Source of the DNA: Streptomyces venezuelae
Lineage (GTDB): Bacteria > Actinomycetota > Actinomycetes > Streptomycetales > Streptomycetaceae
Direction: 5' to 3'
DNA: 64,000 nucleotides
NCBI RefSeq assembly: GCF_008642355.1
Contig: NZ_CP029193.1
Location: forward strand, 3,744,001-3,808,000
A model generated the notes under the pieces. It made no database searches. It was not told the origin of the DNA and was given only the letters and a program-made list of their open reading frames with translations. Positions within the stretch are counted from its first letter, which is position 1; every line of letters starts with the position of its first letter. Position numbers and translations under genes: made by a program. Below, one piece after another: positions 31,942 through 40,054 of the stretch.

Positions 31942-32418
31942 ATGTACAAGAAGAGCACCCCGCAGGCGGGCGCACCGGGCGCCGGTCTGAGCGAGGAGCA
32001 GGCTGCAACTGAGGCACGCCGGATCATCGACGACGCCTACCGCCCCACCGCCTACCGCGATCCCTCCCCCGTGCCCGCCCACGGCGACGCCCCGGCCATC
32101 TCTCAGCCCGGACGCCCCCCGATGAGCCAGGGCGCCACCGACGCGAGCGTGCTCCTACTCGCCGGGGGCACCACCACCGTCATGGTCGGTGGCACCGCCG
32201 GAGTACTGATGTACGTCTCGCAGTTCGCCGACCCGATCGTCTGCGGCCTCGTCTTCGGCGCCCCCAGCTTCCTCGTGCTCGCCCTCGCCCGCCTCGCCCG
32301 ACGTGCCAAGCCCGCCCCGGACATCCACCACCACTACGCGGGCCCGGTGCACCAGGACCGGCGCACCGTCCACAGCCGCACATCCGGCGTGTGGGCCAAG
32401 ACCAGCAACCAGCCGTAA
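31942..32418 (+). CDS. Small membrane protein of the AICE spread/replication region
   Basis: A 158-residue protein: a polar N-terminal half (GAGLSEEQAATEARRIIDDA, then Pro-rich), two membrane segments at about residues 70-93 and 100-118, and a basic His-rich tail (DIHHHYAGPVHQDRRTVHSR). ATG 31942 is preferred over 31927 because AAGGGA lies 8 bp before it. SpdB2-like proteins with two or more membrane helices commonly follow traB. No motif gives a definite function. Confidence 0.62.
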   Translation: MYKKSTPQAGAPGAGLSEEQAATEARRIIDDAYRPTAYRDPSPVPAHGDAPAISQPGRPPMSQGATDASVLLLAGGTTTVMVGGTAGVLMYVSQFADPIVCGLVFGAPSFLVLALARLARRAKPAPDIHHHYAGPVHQDRRTVHSRTSGVWAKTSNQP

Positions 32419-32421
32419 CGC

Positions 32422-32463
32422 CAAGGGCGGCCCCCGTCTCGCCAAAGTCCGGGGCCGCCCTTG
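32422..32463 (+). terminator. Terminator hairpin before the primase gene
   Basis: CAAGGGCGGCCCC (32422-32434) is the exact complement of GGGGCCGCCCTTG (32451-32463), with a 16-nt loop. It begins three bases after the stop of the preceding gene and is followed by TCC-rich sequence. Confidence 0.8.
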
Positions 32464-32501
32464 TCCATCCGTCCTCTACAGACCTGATGGAGGTCTCCAG
32501 C

Positions 32502-33359
32502 ATGACCCAACCCACCGACGTTTCGGGAGAGCACCTGCGTACCGCTCTCTCCCTGGCAGCCTCCGGCGTGCAGGTCCTGCCGTTGCGGGCTGGGAAGGTC
32601 CCCTTCGGCAACTGCCCCCGCTGCGCGACCAACGCGTGCGGCGGCCGGCCGAACATGAAGACCCCCGGCCCCTGCACCTGCCCCGCCCCCTGCCACGCCT
32701 GGGCCGCCGCGACCACGGACCCGGACGTCATCGCCTCCACCGCCTGGCGCCGGGCATGGCTGTCCGCGAGCGCGGTCGCCTACCACCCGGGGGGCGCGGG
32801 ACTGACCGTCGTGGACCTGGACGACGCTGACGCCATCGCGTGGGCCCGTACGAACCTGCCCGCCACACAGACCGTGCCCACCACCCGGGGCGAGCACTGG
32901 ATCTACCTGGGCGTGATGCAGTCCGCCAACGCGGTCCGCCCCGGCGTCGACATCAAGTCGACCATGGCCTATGCCCGTTGGCTCGGTCACGGCACCGGCA
33001 CCATCACCGCCCTGCCGGACGCCGTGCGCGATCTCGTCACGAAGCCAGCACCGGCCCGGACCGCGCCTCAGGCGGTCACCGTGCCCGCGCCGGTCGGGGG
33101 CGGCTCGTGCCCGCACCGCACCCCGACCTACCTGGCTCGTGGCCTGGCCATGGCCGAGCAGCGCATCACCCAGGCCACCACCGGCGTGCACGCCACCGTC
33201 TACCGCACCTTCCTGGCCGTGCTCGCCAAACACGGCCGGTGCGGTTGCCTCACCGCCACCCACATCACGCGCCTGTTCGCCGCCGCGCAGACCAAGGGCG
33301 AGACGCCCCGGCACTGCACCGACGCGTGGGCCAACGCCCGCACCACATTGGGGCTGTGA
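32502..33359 (+). CDS. Bifunctional primase-polymerase (prim-pol) of the AICE
   Basis: A 285-residue protein with the prim-pol start (LRTALSLAASGVQVLPLRAG), a Cys-rich zinc-like segment (NCPRCATNACGGRPNMKTPG, then CTCPAPCHAW) at residues 35-65, the metal site GLTVVDLDDADA near 105-116, and a strand with TTRGEHWIYLG. AICEs of this type encode a prim-pol just before the Rep ATPase, and the two start autonomous replication after excision. GGAGG lies 8 bp before ATG 32502. The stop is one base before the rep start. Confidence 0.82.
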   Translation: MTQPTDVSGEHLRTALSLAASGVQVLPLRAGKVPFGNCPRCATNACGGRPNMKTPGPCTCPAPCHAWAAATTDPDVIASTAWRRAWLSASAVAYHPGGAGLTVVDLDDADAIAWARTNLPATQTVPTTRGEHWIYLGVMQSANAVRPGVDIKSTMAYARWLGHGTGTITALPDAVRDLVTKPAPARTAPQAVTVPAPVGGGSCPHRTPTYLARGLAMAEQRITQATTGVHATVYRTFLAVLAKHGRCGCLTATHITRLFAAAQTKGETPRHCTDAWANARTTLGL

Positions 33360-33360
33360 C

Positions 33361-34833
33361 ATGTCCGAGGACGAGAAGAACCCCGCGCGCGAAGTCATCA
33401 CCGACTACGCGCAAAGCCACTTCCGGTACTTTCGCACCGCCGACGGGACCGTCTACGCCCAGAAGAACGGCCACCCCGTCGCCCGCCCGATCCGCTCCCA
33501 AGGCACCACCGGCAGCCACCGCCAAGAACTCATGGTCGGGTTGTTCAAGGACGGGCTTGGCGTGTTCAACGGCACCGCGCTGAAAGAGGCGTTGGACCTG
33601 ATCGAAGCCCTCGCGCTGAGCGAGGACGTACAGGCCGTGCATATCCGCGTCGCCCCCGGATACGACGGGGCGACCTGGTTGGACCTGGGCCGCAGTGACG
33701 GGCAGTCCGTGCGTATCCACCCCACCGGGTGGGACATCGCCGTTCCCGACCCACGGGAAGTGTGCTGGCGGCGCACCCAGCTCACCGGGGAACTGCCCCT
33801 GCCGACCAAGGACACCAACGGCAAGGGCATCGACCTGTTGATGCGGCTGTGCAACTTCGCCACCGCCGAGACCGAATGCCTGGCCATCGCGTGGTTGATC
33901 GGCTGCCTGGGCCCGTCGGTGCCCGTCCCGGCCCCGTTCCTGACCGGGCCGCAGGGCGCGGGCAAATCCACCGCGGGCCGCATGCTCCTGAGGATCGTGG
34001 AGGGCATGAGCGGGGATCTGCGGCGGGCCCCGAAGGATGAGGAGAACCTGCTCGCGGCCGTGGCGGCCGGTTGGGTCACCGCCCTGGACAACCTCTCCTA
34101 CATGACGCCGGACCTGTCGGATGCCATGTGCTGCATCGTCACCGGGGCCGAGAACGTCAAGCGCGCTCTGTTCACCGACGGAGACGTGTTCCGCGTCGGC
34201 TACCGCCGCCCGCTGCTCATGACGGGCATCGACGTCGGCGTCATCCGCCCCGACCTCGCTGAACGGCTCCTACCCCTGCGCCTGGTACGGCCCCGGGTCC
34301 GGCGCACCGAGGCGGAGTTGTGGGCGGAGTACGCCGAGGTGCTGCCCGTTGTCCTGGGCTCGCTCCTCGACCTCACCGTCAAGGTTCGCGCGACCGAAGC
34401 CGAGACGCCGACCGATCTGCGGATGGCGGACTTCGCGCACCTGTGCGCGCAGCTCGACGCCGCGACCGGTCTGGGCGTGCTGCCCGCTTACCGGGCGGCT
34501 TTGGACGATCTGAACGATGACGTGATCGAGGGCGATCTCCTCGCACAGACCGTCCTCAAGCACGCCGAGGGCATCGAGCCCGGTACAGCCCTGCGGATGA
34601 CATCCACGGAGTGGCTGCACTGCCTCAGCGGCCTCTACAGCGGCGAGGACTTCCGTCCCCTGCCCAAGGGGTGGCCGACCACGGGCAAGGTCCTCTCGGA
34701 CCGTCTCAAGCGCCTCCAACCGACCCTGGCCGCCCGGGGTGTCCTCATCGACTCGGGGCGCACCCGTGAGGGCCGCTACCTCGAAATGACCCGCTCACCG
34801 GGCACGCCAGCGTCCGAGCAGCAAGCGTTCTAA
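33361..34833 (+). CDS. AICE replication ATPase/helicase (Rep-like)
   Basis: A 490-residue P-loop protein: Walker A FLTGPQGAGKSTAGRMLLRI near 198-217, Walker B-like ALDNLSYM near 240, and an AAA+ layout with SDAMCCIVTGAENVKRALFT and the arginine-rich LRLVRPRVRRTEAELW. This domain order matches the ATPase encoded next to prim-pol in many Streptomyces AICEs, where it unwinds the origin. The start follows the prim-pol stop by one base. A hairpin at 34864-34900 ends the unit, and the 8-mer array at 35016-35224 is a plausible origin. Confidence 0.78.
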   Translation: MSEDEKNPAREVITDYAQSHFRYFRTADGTVYAQKNGHPVARPIRSQGTTGSHRQELMVGLFKDGLGVFNGTALKEALDLIEALALSEDVQAVHIRVAPGYDGATWLDLGRSDGQSVRIHPTGWDIAVPDPREVCWRRTQLTGELPLPTKDTNGKGIDLLMRLCNFATAETECLAIAWLIGCLGPSVPVPAPFLTGPQGAGKSTAGRMLLRIVEGMSGDLRRAPKDEENLLAAVAAGWVTALDNLSYMTPDLSDAMCCIVTGAENVKRALFTDGDVFRVGYRRPLLMTGIDVGVIRPDLAERLLPLRLVRPRVRRTEAELWAEYAEVLPVVLGSLLDLTVKVRATEAETPTDLRMADFAHLCAQLDAATGLGVLPAYRAALDDLNDDVIEGDLLAQTVLKHAEGIEPGTALRMTSTEWLHCLSGLYSGEDFRPLPKGWPTTGKVLSDRLKRLQPTLAARGVLIDSGRTREGRYLEMTRSPGTPASEQQAF

Positions 34834-34863
34834 CCGGCGGCGCACCGCCCCACCGGCACACAA

Positions 34864-34900
34864 GCAAGAGGAGCACCCCGCCGCGGCGTGCTCCTCTTGC
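34864..34900 (+). terminator. Terminator after the rep gene
   Basis: A perfect 13-bp stem: GCAAGAGGAGCAC (34864-34876) and GTGCTCCTCTTGC (34888-34900), loop of 11 nt. It lies 31 bp after the rep stop. Confidence 0.85.
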
Positions 34901-35015
34901 TGTTCGGCGGCACCGCCGCCCGCATCGGACGCGCCGCGAAGCGGCTCCTTCTTCACGTCCTGAGCCGCTCACACCACCACAGACACGCCCCCCTTTTTTC
35001 CTAAGTGGGAAACGC

Positions 35016-35224
35016 TGCGTCACCTGCGTCACGAGCACCCCGAGAACCCCCGCTGAGCTGCGCATACGGACGTGACGCAGACGGCCGATCTCTGCGTCAC
35101 GTCGCGTCACCTGCGTCACGCGTGACAGACAGCCTGCGTCACCCGTGACGCACCCCGAACGCCTTGCGTCACGCGAAATCCGCAGGCCGGAAGCCACGCA
35201 TGACGCAGGTGACGCGGTGACGCA
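35016..35224. repeat. TGCGTCAC 8-mer array between rep and xis (candidate origin or clt)
   Basis: Nine exact copies of TGCGTCAC or its complement GTGACGCA occur in 209 bp: forward at 35016, 35025, 35093, 35112, 35135 and 35165; reverse at 35072, 35145 and 35217. Three near-copies are at 35103, 35200 and 35209. Several are phased 8-9 bp apart, and forward copies dominate the left while reverse copies dominate the right. The 479-bp gap 34834-35312 holds no gene. Such arrays serve as replication iterons or TraB recognition sites. Confidence 0.75.
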
Positions 35225-35312
35225 GGAATCCAAGCCTCGGACACTCGCAGGCCGCAGAGCTCAATCCCACCACCCCCGCAGGCACGGACGAACTGCCCAG
35301 GAGGCACCCCGG

Positions 35313-35516
35313 ATGAGCACCGCCATCGCTGCCCCCGTCGACCGACTCCTCTACAAGCCCGAGGAAGCTGCCAAGGCACTCTCGCTCGGACGCTCCACCG
35401 TCTACGAGCTCATGGCCGAAGGCGCCCTGAGGTACATCAAGTTGGGCCGTACTCGCCGCATTCGACGCGCCGACCTCGAAGCCTTCGTGGAAAGCCTCGC
35501 CGTTCTGCCCAACTGA
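35313..35516 (+). CDS. xis: Excisionase (Xis), MerR/excisionase-type HTH
   Basis: A 67-residue DNA-binding protein: DRLLYKPEEAAKALSLGRST, then VYELMAEGALRYIKLGRTRR, then IRRADLEAFVESLA, the classic helix-turn-helix-wing of AICE/plasmid excisionases (HTH_17). AGGAGG is 12 bp before ATG 35313. It lies 87 bp before the integrase gene in the same direction, the usual xis-int order. It is needed with Int to excise the element. Confidence 0.88.
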   Translation: MSTAIAAPVDRLLYKPEEAAKALSLGRSTVYELMAEGALRYIKLGRTRRIRRADLEAFVESLAVLPN

Positions 35517-35603
35517 TCCGCGACCCGCACATCCCTGAGACCCGCACATCCCCTGAGGCGCCCTGAGCACACAGCTCGGGGCGCCTCCCGTATGGAGGCA
35601 CGC

Positions 35604-37001
35604 ATGAGCCCGCGCAGGGCCAACAACGAATCGTCCATCTACCGCGGCGACGACGGATGGTGGCACGGCCGCGTCACCATGGGCGTACTGCCTGACGGGA
35701 GCCCCGACCGCCGGCACCGCATGGCCCGCACCGAAGCCGCAGTCCGCCGCAAGGTCCGCGATCTGGAGAAGCTCCGCGACGAGGGACGCGCGACCAAAGC
35801 GGGCCGCAAGCCCACGGTCGGTCAGTGGATGGAGACCTACCTGACCGACATCGCCAGCCTGAAGCTGAAGCCGCGCTCCCTCGACGACTACTGGTCCAAG
35901 ACCCGCAACGACATCATTCCCGGCGTCGGAAAGCACCGCATCGACAAGCTCGCTCCTGAGCACCTGGAACAGATGTACCGGGCGATGCTGGACGCCGGAC
36001 GCGCCCCGTCACACGTGGTCAAGGTGCACCGCATCCTGTCGCGGGCCCTGAAGATCGCCCACCGCCGCCGGATGATCGGCGAGAACGTCGCCACCCTCGT
36101 GGACCCGCCCAGCATCGACGAGACCGAGACGAACCCGTTCAGCCAGGAAGAGGCCAAGGCATTCCTCGAAGCGGCGGCGAAACGCCCCACGTTCATGCGG
36201 TGGATCGTCGGGGTCGGCATGGGGTTCCGACAGGGCGAGACCCTGGGACTGCGCTGGCCGTACGTCGACCTGGAAGCCGAGCTGTTCCACCCCCGCTGGC
36301 AGCTCCAGCGGCTCACATGGCGGCACGGATGCAGCGACCCCCACGCCTGCGGAGCCCGCCGCCACCGCTTCGAGCCCTGCCCGCCGCACTGCGCCCAGCA
36401 CAAGAACTACAAACGCGGCTGCCCCAAGCCCTGCACCACCACTTGCGTGAAGCACGCCAGCATCTGCCCCGAGCGCAAGGGCGGAGGCCTGGTCTTCACC
36501 CGCCCCAAGACCAAGAAGAGCACGAACCCCGTCCCGATCCCGCCTGCCTTCATCCCCTACCTGATCGCACACAAGGCCCAGCAAGACGAACTCCGGGAGG
36601 TGGCCGGCGAACTCTGGCAGGAGCACCAGGCCGTGTTCGCTCGCGCCGACGGACGCCCTATCGATCCCCGCGAGGACTGGGCGGAGTTCAAGGAACTACT
36701 CGCGGAGGCGGGCATCGACGACCGTCGCCTCTACGACGGAAGCCGCCACACCGCAGGCACGATCCTGAACGAGCTGGGCGTCGACATGCCCACAATCATG
36801 GAAATTCTCCGCCACACCCAGATCAGCCAAACCCGCCGCTACGTCAAGGGCCGCTCGCACCTCTCCAAGGACGCCATGCGCCGCATGGGAGACGCCTTCC
36901 TGCCTGCCCCGCAACCGGCCCCCGGACCCTCAACTGAGACTGGAACTGAGACTGAGGACCGCCGCGCGGCCCGATCCCGCCGCCGACGCCGCATCCGCTG
37001 A
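35604..37001 (+). CDS. int: Tyrosine site-specific integrase of the AICE
   Basis: A 465-residue integrase. An N-terminal arm-binding/AP2-like part (SSIYRGDDGWWHGRVTMG) is followed by the core-binding domain (VGQWMETYLTDIASLKLKPR) and the catalytic domain. Catalytic residues visible: Arg in GMGFRQGETLGL near 208, RH in GSRHTAGT near 379, HxxT/R in LRHTQISQ and nucleophile Tyr in RRYVKG near 413. A Cys/His-rich insertion (about residues 241-292, at least 11 Cys) lies inside the catalytic domain. ATG 35604 is preceded by GGAGG. It acts on the tRNA-Thr site 45 bp downstream. Confidence 0.92.
   Translation: MSPRRANNESSIYRGDDGWWHGRVTMGVLPDGSPDRRHRMARTEAAVRRKVRDLEKLRDEGRATKAGRKPTVGQWMETYLTDIASLKLKPRSLDDYWSKTRNDIIPGVGKHRIDKLAPEHLEQMYRAMLDAGRAPSHVVKVHRILSRALKIAHRRRMIGENVATLVDPPSIDETETNPFSQEEAKAFLEAAAKRPTFMRWIVGVGMGFRQGETLGLRWPYVDLEAELFHPRWQLQRLTWRHGCSDPHACGARRHRFEPCPPHCAQHKNYKRGCPKPCTTTCVKHASICPERKGGGLVFTRPKTKKSTNPVPIPPAFIPYLIAHKAQQDELREVAGELWQEHQAVFARADGRPIDPREDWAEFKELLAEAGIDDRRLYDGSRHTAGTILNELGVDMPTIMEILRHTQISQTRRYVKGRSHLSKDAMRRMGDAFLPAPQPAPGPSTETGTETEDRRAARSRRRRRIR
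36932..36955 (+). repeat. Two 12-bp direct repeats at the 3' end of int (candidate arm sites)
   Basis: AACTGAGACTGG (36932-36943) and AACTGAGACTGA (36944-36955) match the pair at 18739-18762 in sequence and orientation. They encode the TETGTET tail of the integrase, so the sites double as coding sequence. Confidence 0.55.
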
Positions 37002-37008
37002 ACAACAA

Positions 37009-37040
37009 AACCCCAGCTCAGAGACATCTGAGCTGGGGTT
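37009..37040. terminator. Bidirectional terminator between int and tRNA-Thr
   Basis: A perfect 14-bp stem, AACCCCAGCTCAGA (37009-37022) with TCTGAGCTGGGGTT (37027-37040), and a GACA loop. It lies after int and after the tRNA 3' end on the other strand, and can serve both. Confidence 0.85.
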
Positions 37041-37045
37041 CGACA

Positions 37046-37089
37046 AGAGCCCCCTGTCGGATTCGAACCGACGACCTACGCATTACAAG
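37046..37089. repeat. attR: right copy of the 44-bp attachment repeat
   Basis: Identical to 18580-18623. It overlaps the 3' 42 bases of the intact tRNA-Thr gene; the 5' half of the tRNA (37090-37121) is chromosomal. Insertion therefore restores a complete tRNA. Confidence 0.93.
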
Positions 37090-37121
37090 TGCGTTGCTCT
37101 GGCCATCTGAGCTAAGGAGGC
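37048..37121 (-). tRNA. tRNA-Thr (anticodon UGU)
   Basis: A 74-nt cloverleaf on the minus strand: acceptor GCCTCCT/AGGGGGC (one G-U pair), D-arm GCTC/GAGC, anticodon stem ACGCA/TGCGT with loop CTTGTAA (anticodon TGT), T-arm GTCGG/CCGAC with loop TTCGAAT, discriminator T. CCA is not encoded. This is the AICE attachment gene; the bases from the anticodon loop to the 3' end belong to the att repeat. Confidence 0.96.
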
Positions 37122-37338
37122 ACACGCGCACGCCCGGCGGCAGCCGCACGTGCCCGTGCAGTGTAACCAACACCTCCCCCGACCCCGTCGAAAATTTCCT
37201 CGAAGGTCACAGCGGCGCGACTACTGACAGACCGCTGACCCCCGGGGTACGGTCACGAGCAGTTCACTCAGGTGGACTACACCACTCCCTCTACTCGGAT
37301 CGTCCGGCACGTTCCTGCCGGTGAAGGGGGCCCTCACC

Positions 37339-38475
<1,137 letters not shown>

Positions 38476-38540
38476 GGCAGCCGGAAGCAACCGGAGGCAA
38501 CCGGAAGCAGCCGGATCCAGGCCGCGAACGCCACGGTCCC

Positions 38541-38573
38541 GAAGGGCCCCGCACCCCGCGTGCGGGGCCCTTC
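38541..38573 (+). terminator. Terminator after msiK
   Basis: A perfect 13-bp stem, GAAGGGCCCCGCA (38541-38553) with TGCGGGGCCCTTC (38561-38573), 65 bp after the stop. Confidence 0.88.
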
Positions 38574-38743
38574 GCGTACGCCCGTCCGCCACCACGAACC
38601 CCACCCCGTTGTCGACAAATACCCCGGCACATCGGTCATTTCGACGTTCCGGCGTCAACACCGCTCCAGAGGAAACCTCTTCCCTGTCGCTCGACCGGGT
38701 GACTAAATGTCGCCAAATCATCACCTAGCGCTACGCTCCTCGC

Positions 38744-39205
38744 GTGACGCACTCCGCCAACTACACCCAGAAGCCGCGCCGAGCCCACCGGGGCCCCGCC
38801 CGTCGCATCGGCCGCACGCTCGCTCTCGTCCTGCCCGTGATGCTGGTGCTTTCCGGGACCCTCGCGGTCACCAGCGTCAACTGGTCGGGGAACGCCTCGG
38901 ACTCGATGCTCACCGCATCCGCCGACAACCTCTCCAAGCCCGCCAAGTCCCGCGCCCCGCAGGACGTCCTGCGCGACCGGCTCCTCCTGGAACTCCAGGA
39001 GAAGAACCCGGGCGTGGCGCTCACGCACCTCCAGCAGGAGGTGAACCGCCACCCGTCGCTCGCCCGGCACTGTGCCGCGCTGGCCCGCGCGCTCGGCCGT
39101 GCCGCCGTGCGGGTCTACGGCCCGACACGCGCCCAGTCGTACGCCAGGCCCGTCTGCGACACGTCCTTCGCCACGGGCGTGGCCGCGGCCCATCAGAAGG
39201 GCTGA
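38744..39205 (+). CDS. Exported protein of unknown function
   Basis: A 153-residue protein with a long basic N-terminus and one hydrophobic segment (TLALVLPVMLVLSGTLAVTS, about 25-44), so it is exported or membrane-anchored. The mature part is helical, containing ELQEKNPGVALTHLQQEVNR, HPSLARHCAALARALGRAAV and two Cys (near 109 and 138) that could form a disulphide. It appears conserved at this place in Streptomyces, but I know no function. The GTG start at 38744 is the first of the frame. Confidence 0.65.
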   Translation: MTHSANYTQKPRRAHRGPARRIGRTLALVLPVMLVLSGTLAVTSVNWSGNASDSMLTASADNLSKPAKSRAPQDVLRDRLLLELQEKNPGVALTHLQQEVNRHPSLARHCAALARALGRAAVRVYGPTRAQSYARPVCDTSFATGVAAAHQKG

Positions 39206-39241
39206 GCGGCCGGCCGCGTACCGCCGCGTAGGGTTTCCGGC

Positions 39242-39961
39242 ATGACCACGCTGAAGCCCACGCAGGCTGTCGTCCTGGCCGGTGGCCAGGGCTCCCGGCT
39301 CCGCCCGTACACCGACGACCGGCCCAAGCCGATGGTCGAGATCCCCGGCACGGGGACCCCGATCATCGGCCATCAACTTGCCTGGCTCGCCGAGGAAGGC
39401 GTGACGGATGCCGTCGTCTCCTGCGGCCACCTCGCCGAGGTCCTCCAGGAGTGGCTGGACTCCGCCGACCTGCCGTTGAACGTGACCACGGTCGTCGAGA
39501 AGGAGCCCCTGGGCCGCGGCGGCGGCCTCAAGTACGCCGCCCGGCACCTGCCGCACGCGGACCAGCCCTGGTACGCGACGAACGGCGACATCTGGACCCG
39601 CTTCTCGCTGCGCGACATGGCTGCCTTCCACGCCGAGCGCGACGCCACGGCCACCCTCGCCCTGGCCCGCCCCCGCATCCCGTGGGGCGCCGTCGAGACC
39701 GACGCGTTCGGCCACATCACGGACTTCGTCGAGGCTCCGCCGTCCCCGTACCTCATCAACGCGGGCGTGTACGTCTTCGCGGCCGAGTTCACCTCGCTCC
39801 TGCCGGACCTCGGCGACCACGAGCGCACCACGTTCCCGCGCCTGGCCCGCGCGAAGCGCCTCGCGGGCTTCCCACTGCCGCAGGGCGCCTACTGGCGCGC
39901 GATCGACACCGCGAAGGACCTCACCGAGGCCGCCAAGGAGCTCGCCGCGCAGGGCCGTTGA
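39242..39961 (+). CDS. Nucleoside-diphosphate-sugar pyrophosphorylase-like nucleotidyltransferase
   Basis: A 239-residue nucleotidyltransferase: signature QAVVLAGGQGSRLRPYTDDRPKPMVEI split over residues 8-34 (G-G-x-G-x-R-L...P-K-P), substrate residues in GTPIIGHQLAWL, and the metal-binding Asp in WYATNGDIWTRF near 118. The family (RmlA/mannose-1-phosphate guanylyltransferase-like) transfers NMP to a sugar phosphate to build surface polysaccharide precursors. The length is short, without the C-terminal beta-helix of GMP pyrophosphorylases. Nucleotide and sugar are unknown. Confidence 0.85.
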   Translation: MTTLKPTQAVVLAGGQGSRLRPYTDDRPKPMVEIPGTGTPIIGHQLAWLAEEGVTDAVVSCGHLAEVLQEWLDSADLPLNVTTVVEKEPLGRGGGLKYAARHLPHADQPWYATNGDIWTRFSLRDMAAFHAERDATATLALARPRIPWGAVETDAFGHITDFVEAPPSPYLINAGVYVFAAEFTSLLPDLGDHERTTFPRLARAKRLAGFPLPQGAYWRAIDTAKDLTEAAKELAAQGR

Positions 39962-39983
39962 CCCTGCCGCCCCAACGACTCCG

Positions 39984-40032
39984 GTACGTCGATGGGCCCC
40001 GCACACGCGCTGTGCGGGGCCCATCGACGTAC
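39984..40032. terminator. Very long bidirectional terminator hairpin
   Basis: A perfect 22-bp stem (39984-40005 with 40011-40032) and a 5-nt loop CGCGC between two converging genes (stops at 39961 and 40055). Core sequence is GGGCCCCGCACA and its complement. Confidence 0.9.
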
Positions 40033-40054
40033 GTACGCGTACCGGCGTCCTCGG

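Larger units (their letters stand above)
18580..37089. mobile_element. Actinomycete integrative and conjugative element (AICE) in tRNA-Thr
   Basis: The element is bounded by a 44-bp exact direct repeat (18580-18623 and 37046-37089) that equals the 3' half of tRNA-Thr(UGU). It contains the expected AICE modules: integrase and excisionase beside the right end, Rep-like ATPase plus primase-polymerase, TraB/FtsK translocase, spread-type membrane proteins and GntR repressors. Length excluding one repeat copy is about 18.47 kb. Cargo includes a low-GC ABC-3C-like cassette, a C5 methyltransferase, a Pycsar-effector-like membrane protein and a glycosyltransferase. No mobilisation relaxase, phage structural gene or pSAM2-type pif/pra gene is recognisable. 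Confidence 0.92.

Noticed and set aside
29223..32027. A 934-codon minus-strand frame across traB
   Set aside because: It is the antisense shadow of traB in GC-rich DNA. The plus strand carries Walker motifs and a proper ribosome site; the minus-strand product has no family features.
18580..37089. The insertion as a prophage
   Set aside because: There is no terminase, portal, capsid or tail gene. The translocase is TraB/FtsK type and the replication pair is prim-pol plus Rep ATPase, as in AICEs.
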